A DNA stretch of 64,000 nt, from assembly GCF_005796225.1 (NCBI RefSeq), contig NZ_VAHO01000012.1:57647-121646 (forward strand). The letters run 5' to 3'. This DNA comes from Pseudarthrobacter sp. NamE5 (GTDB taxonomy: Bacteria > Actinomycetota > Actinomycetes > Actinomycetales > Micrococcaceae). The notes beneath the pieces were generated by a model. The model was not told the DNA's origin, ran no database searches, and saw nothing but the letters and a program-made list of their open reading frames with translations. Both the position numbers and the translations under genes were made by a program. Shown here piece by piece: positions 63,237 through 64,000 of the stretch; positions within the stretch are counted from its first letter, which is position 1; every line of letters starts with the position of its first letter.

Positions 63237-63905
63237 ATGACTCTTGAGTTTGCACAGCTGGGTCTTGCTCCTGATTTCGTTGATTACACCCGTGGTTGGG
63301 AAATCCAGAGTGAACTTCACGCCAAGGTTGTCGCAGAATTGGCCCCAAGCACCGTCCTCCTCCTGGAACACGCTCCCGTGTACACCGCGGGCAAACGGAC
63401 AGAGGACCATGAACGGCCCTTCGACGGCACGCCCGTCGTTCCAGTGGACCGGGGCGGCAAACTGACCTGGCATGGGCCGGGCCAGCTGGTGGGTTACCCC
63501 ATCATTAAGCTGAAGAACAAAGCGGGTATCCGCGACTACGTGGAACGCCTGGAGTCCGTGATCATTGCGGTACTCGCTGATTTCGGCATCAACGCGGTGC
63601 GCATCAAGGGCCGGGCCGGCGTGTGGATCAACGCGGACAACAAGGGGCCCGACCGCAAGATCGCCGCCATCGGCATCCGCGTCCATGAGGGCGTCACCAT
63701 GCACGGCTTCGCCATCAACTGCAACAACGATCTTGCCCCGTACAGCCAGATCATCGCCTGCGGAATTACGGACGCAGGCACCACAACAATCTCGCAGGAA
63801 ACCGGTCACAATGTTGCCCCGGCTGACCTCGTTTCCCGGATTACCGAAGAACTGCGCAAGAATGAAGACGCCCTGGTCGCTACCCCCGAAGGAGCTCTAC
63901 TGTGA
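63237..63905 (+). CDS. lipB: Octanoyl-ACP:protein N-octanoyltransferase
   Basis: A 222-residue LipB that moves octanoate from ACP to lipoyl-domain Lys residues. Conserved segments are [32 protein letters not shown], the [10 protein letters not shown] and [21 protein letters not shown] region, and the catalytic Cys and Lys of [12 protein letters not shown] / DRKIAAIG. The ATG at 63237 has no ribosome site but a -10-like TAAGCT (63224-63229) ends 7 nt upstream, suggesting a leaderless mRNA. lipA starts in overlap (GTGA), so it is the first gene of the lipoate operon. Confidence 0.95.
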   Translation: MTLEFAQLGLAPDFVDYTRGWEIQSELHAKVVAELAPSTVLLLEHAPVYTAGKRTEDHERPFDGTPVVPVDRGGKLTWHGPGQLVGYPIIKLKNKAGIRDYVERLESVIIAVLADFGINAVRIKGRAGVWINADNKGPDRKIAAIGIRVHEGVTMHGFAINCNNDLAPYSQIIACGITDAGTTTISQETGHNVAPADLVSRITEELRKNEDALVATPEGALL

Positions 63906-64000
63906 CATTGGCACCTGAAGGCCGGAAGATGCTGCGGATTGAGCAGCGGAACTCCGCCATCCCGGTGGAGCGGAAGCCGGAGTGGATCAAGGCCAAGGTT
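63902..64000 (+). CDS. lipA: Lipoyl synthase, N-terminal fragment cut by window end
   Basis: The first 33 codons start with GTG at 63902, overlapping the lipB stop (GTGA), with GAAGGAG 7 nt upstream. The visible residues, including [21 protein letters not shown], match the N-terminus of actinobacterial LipA before its first iron-sulfur motif. The radical-SAM core lies outside the window. It would insert two sulfurs into octanoyl-lipoyl domains, such as those of SucB. Confidence 0.92.
   Translation, partial: MTLAPEGRKMLRIEQRNSAIPVERKPEWIKAKV

Overview
The window is a high-GC actinobacterial chromosome segment, most likely Arthrobacter or a close relative (Micrococcaceae). This rests on the gene content (SepH, DUF3710, DUF4193, DUF3093, DUF3159, DUF7455 and DUF5998 families, a fused CydDC, a two-lipoyl-domain SucB), the frequent GTG starts and ATGA/GTGA stop-start overlaps, and on gene order. 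The run RNase D - dxs - acnA - TrmA-type methyltransferase - APC permease - two TrkA proteins - DUF3159 - OB-fold - DUF3710 - dut - DUF3093 - DUF4193 matches, from memory, the dxs1-to-dut region near sigA in mycobacteria. No rRNA, tRNA, CRISPR array, insertion sequence or prophage was found. This is core chromosome, not a mobile island.

Layout. 1-4124: end of an RNase D/HRDC gene, a palindromic repeat, then a fadAB beta-oxidation operon behind a promoter with a built-in 9-2-9 palindromic operator. 4141-12795 (minus strand): dxs heads a tightly overlapping chain (DUF402, an unrecognised protein, aldo/keto reductase, nucleoside hydrolase), followed after 196 bp by a three-gene ECF importer (S, T and a fused double ATPase). 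12935-19275: aconitase, an RNA methyltransferase and a KimA/APC-type permease. 19394-25792: two TrkA-type K+ channel regulators, then the dut cluster and sepH. 25841-31308 (minus): thymidine kinase, a phosphodiesterase-like protein, DUF5998 and a GNAT-acyl-CoA-synthetase fusion. 31385-44428: topoisomerase subunit A-type gene, DinB-like protein, cydA-cydB-cydDC, a divergent BlaI-M56 pair, and ParE. 44686-50473: DUF7455, sigA, DUF4192, MFS, PAC2. 50733-55785: pepA, lpdA, sucB. 55894-64000: small membrane protein, OsmC, tricorn-type protease, TIGR01777 epimerase, membrane kinase-like protein, lipB and the start of lipA.

The most interesting signal is regulatory. Three 17-bp palindromes of the form TTCTAC(A/C)-N3-TGTAGAA lie between cydA and blaI. 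A fourth, one base different, sits 23 kb away at 55857-55873, just upstream of a 116-residue membrane protein whose -10-like box is followed immediately by its ATG. This points to a BlaI-type regulon that links cytochrome bd oxidase, a BlaI/M56 protease pair without a visible beta-lactam sensor domain, and an uncharacterised membrane protein. A second recurring pattern is a -10-like hexamer exactly 6-7 nt before the start codon with no ribosome-binding site, suggesting leaderless transcripts for several genes.

Metabolic links: fadAB feeds acetyl-CoA to the TCA cycle (acnA, lpdA, sucB); lipB/lipA make the lipoyl groups that SucB carries; cydABDC is a terminal oxidase with its assembly transporter; dut, tdk and the nucleoside hydrolase act in nucleotide metabolism and salvage. 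Coordinates were read by eye and no database search was run, so family names rest on remembered motifs.
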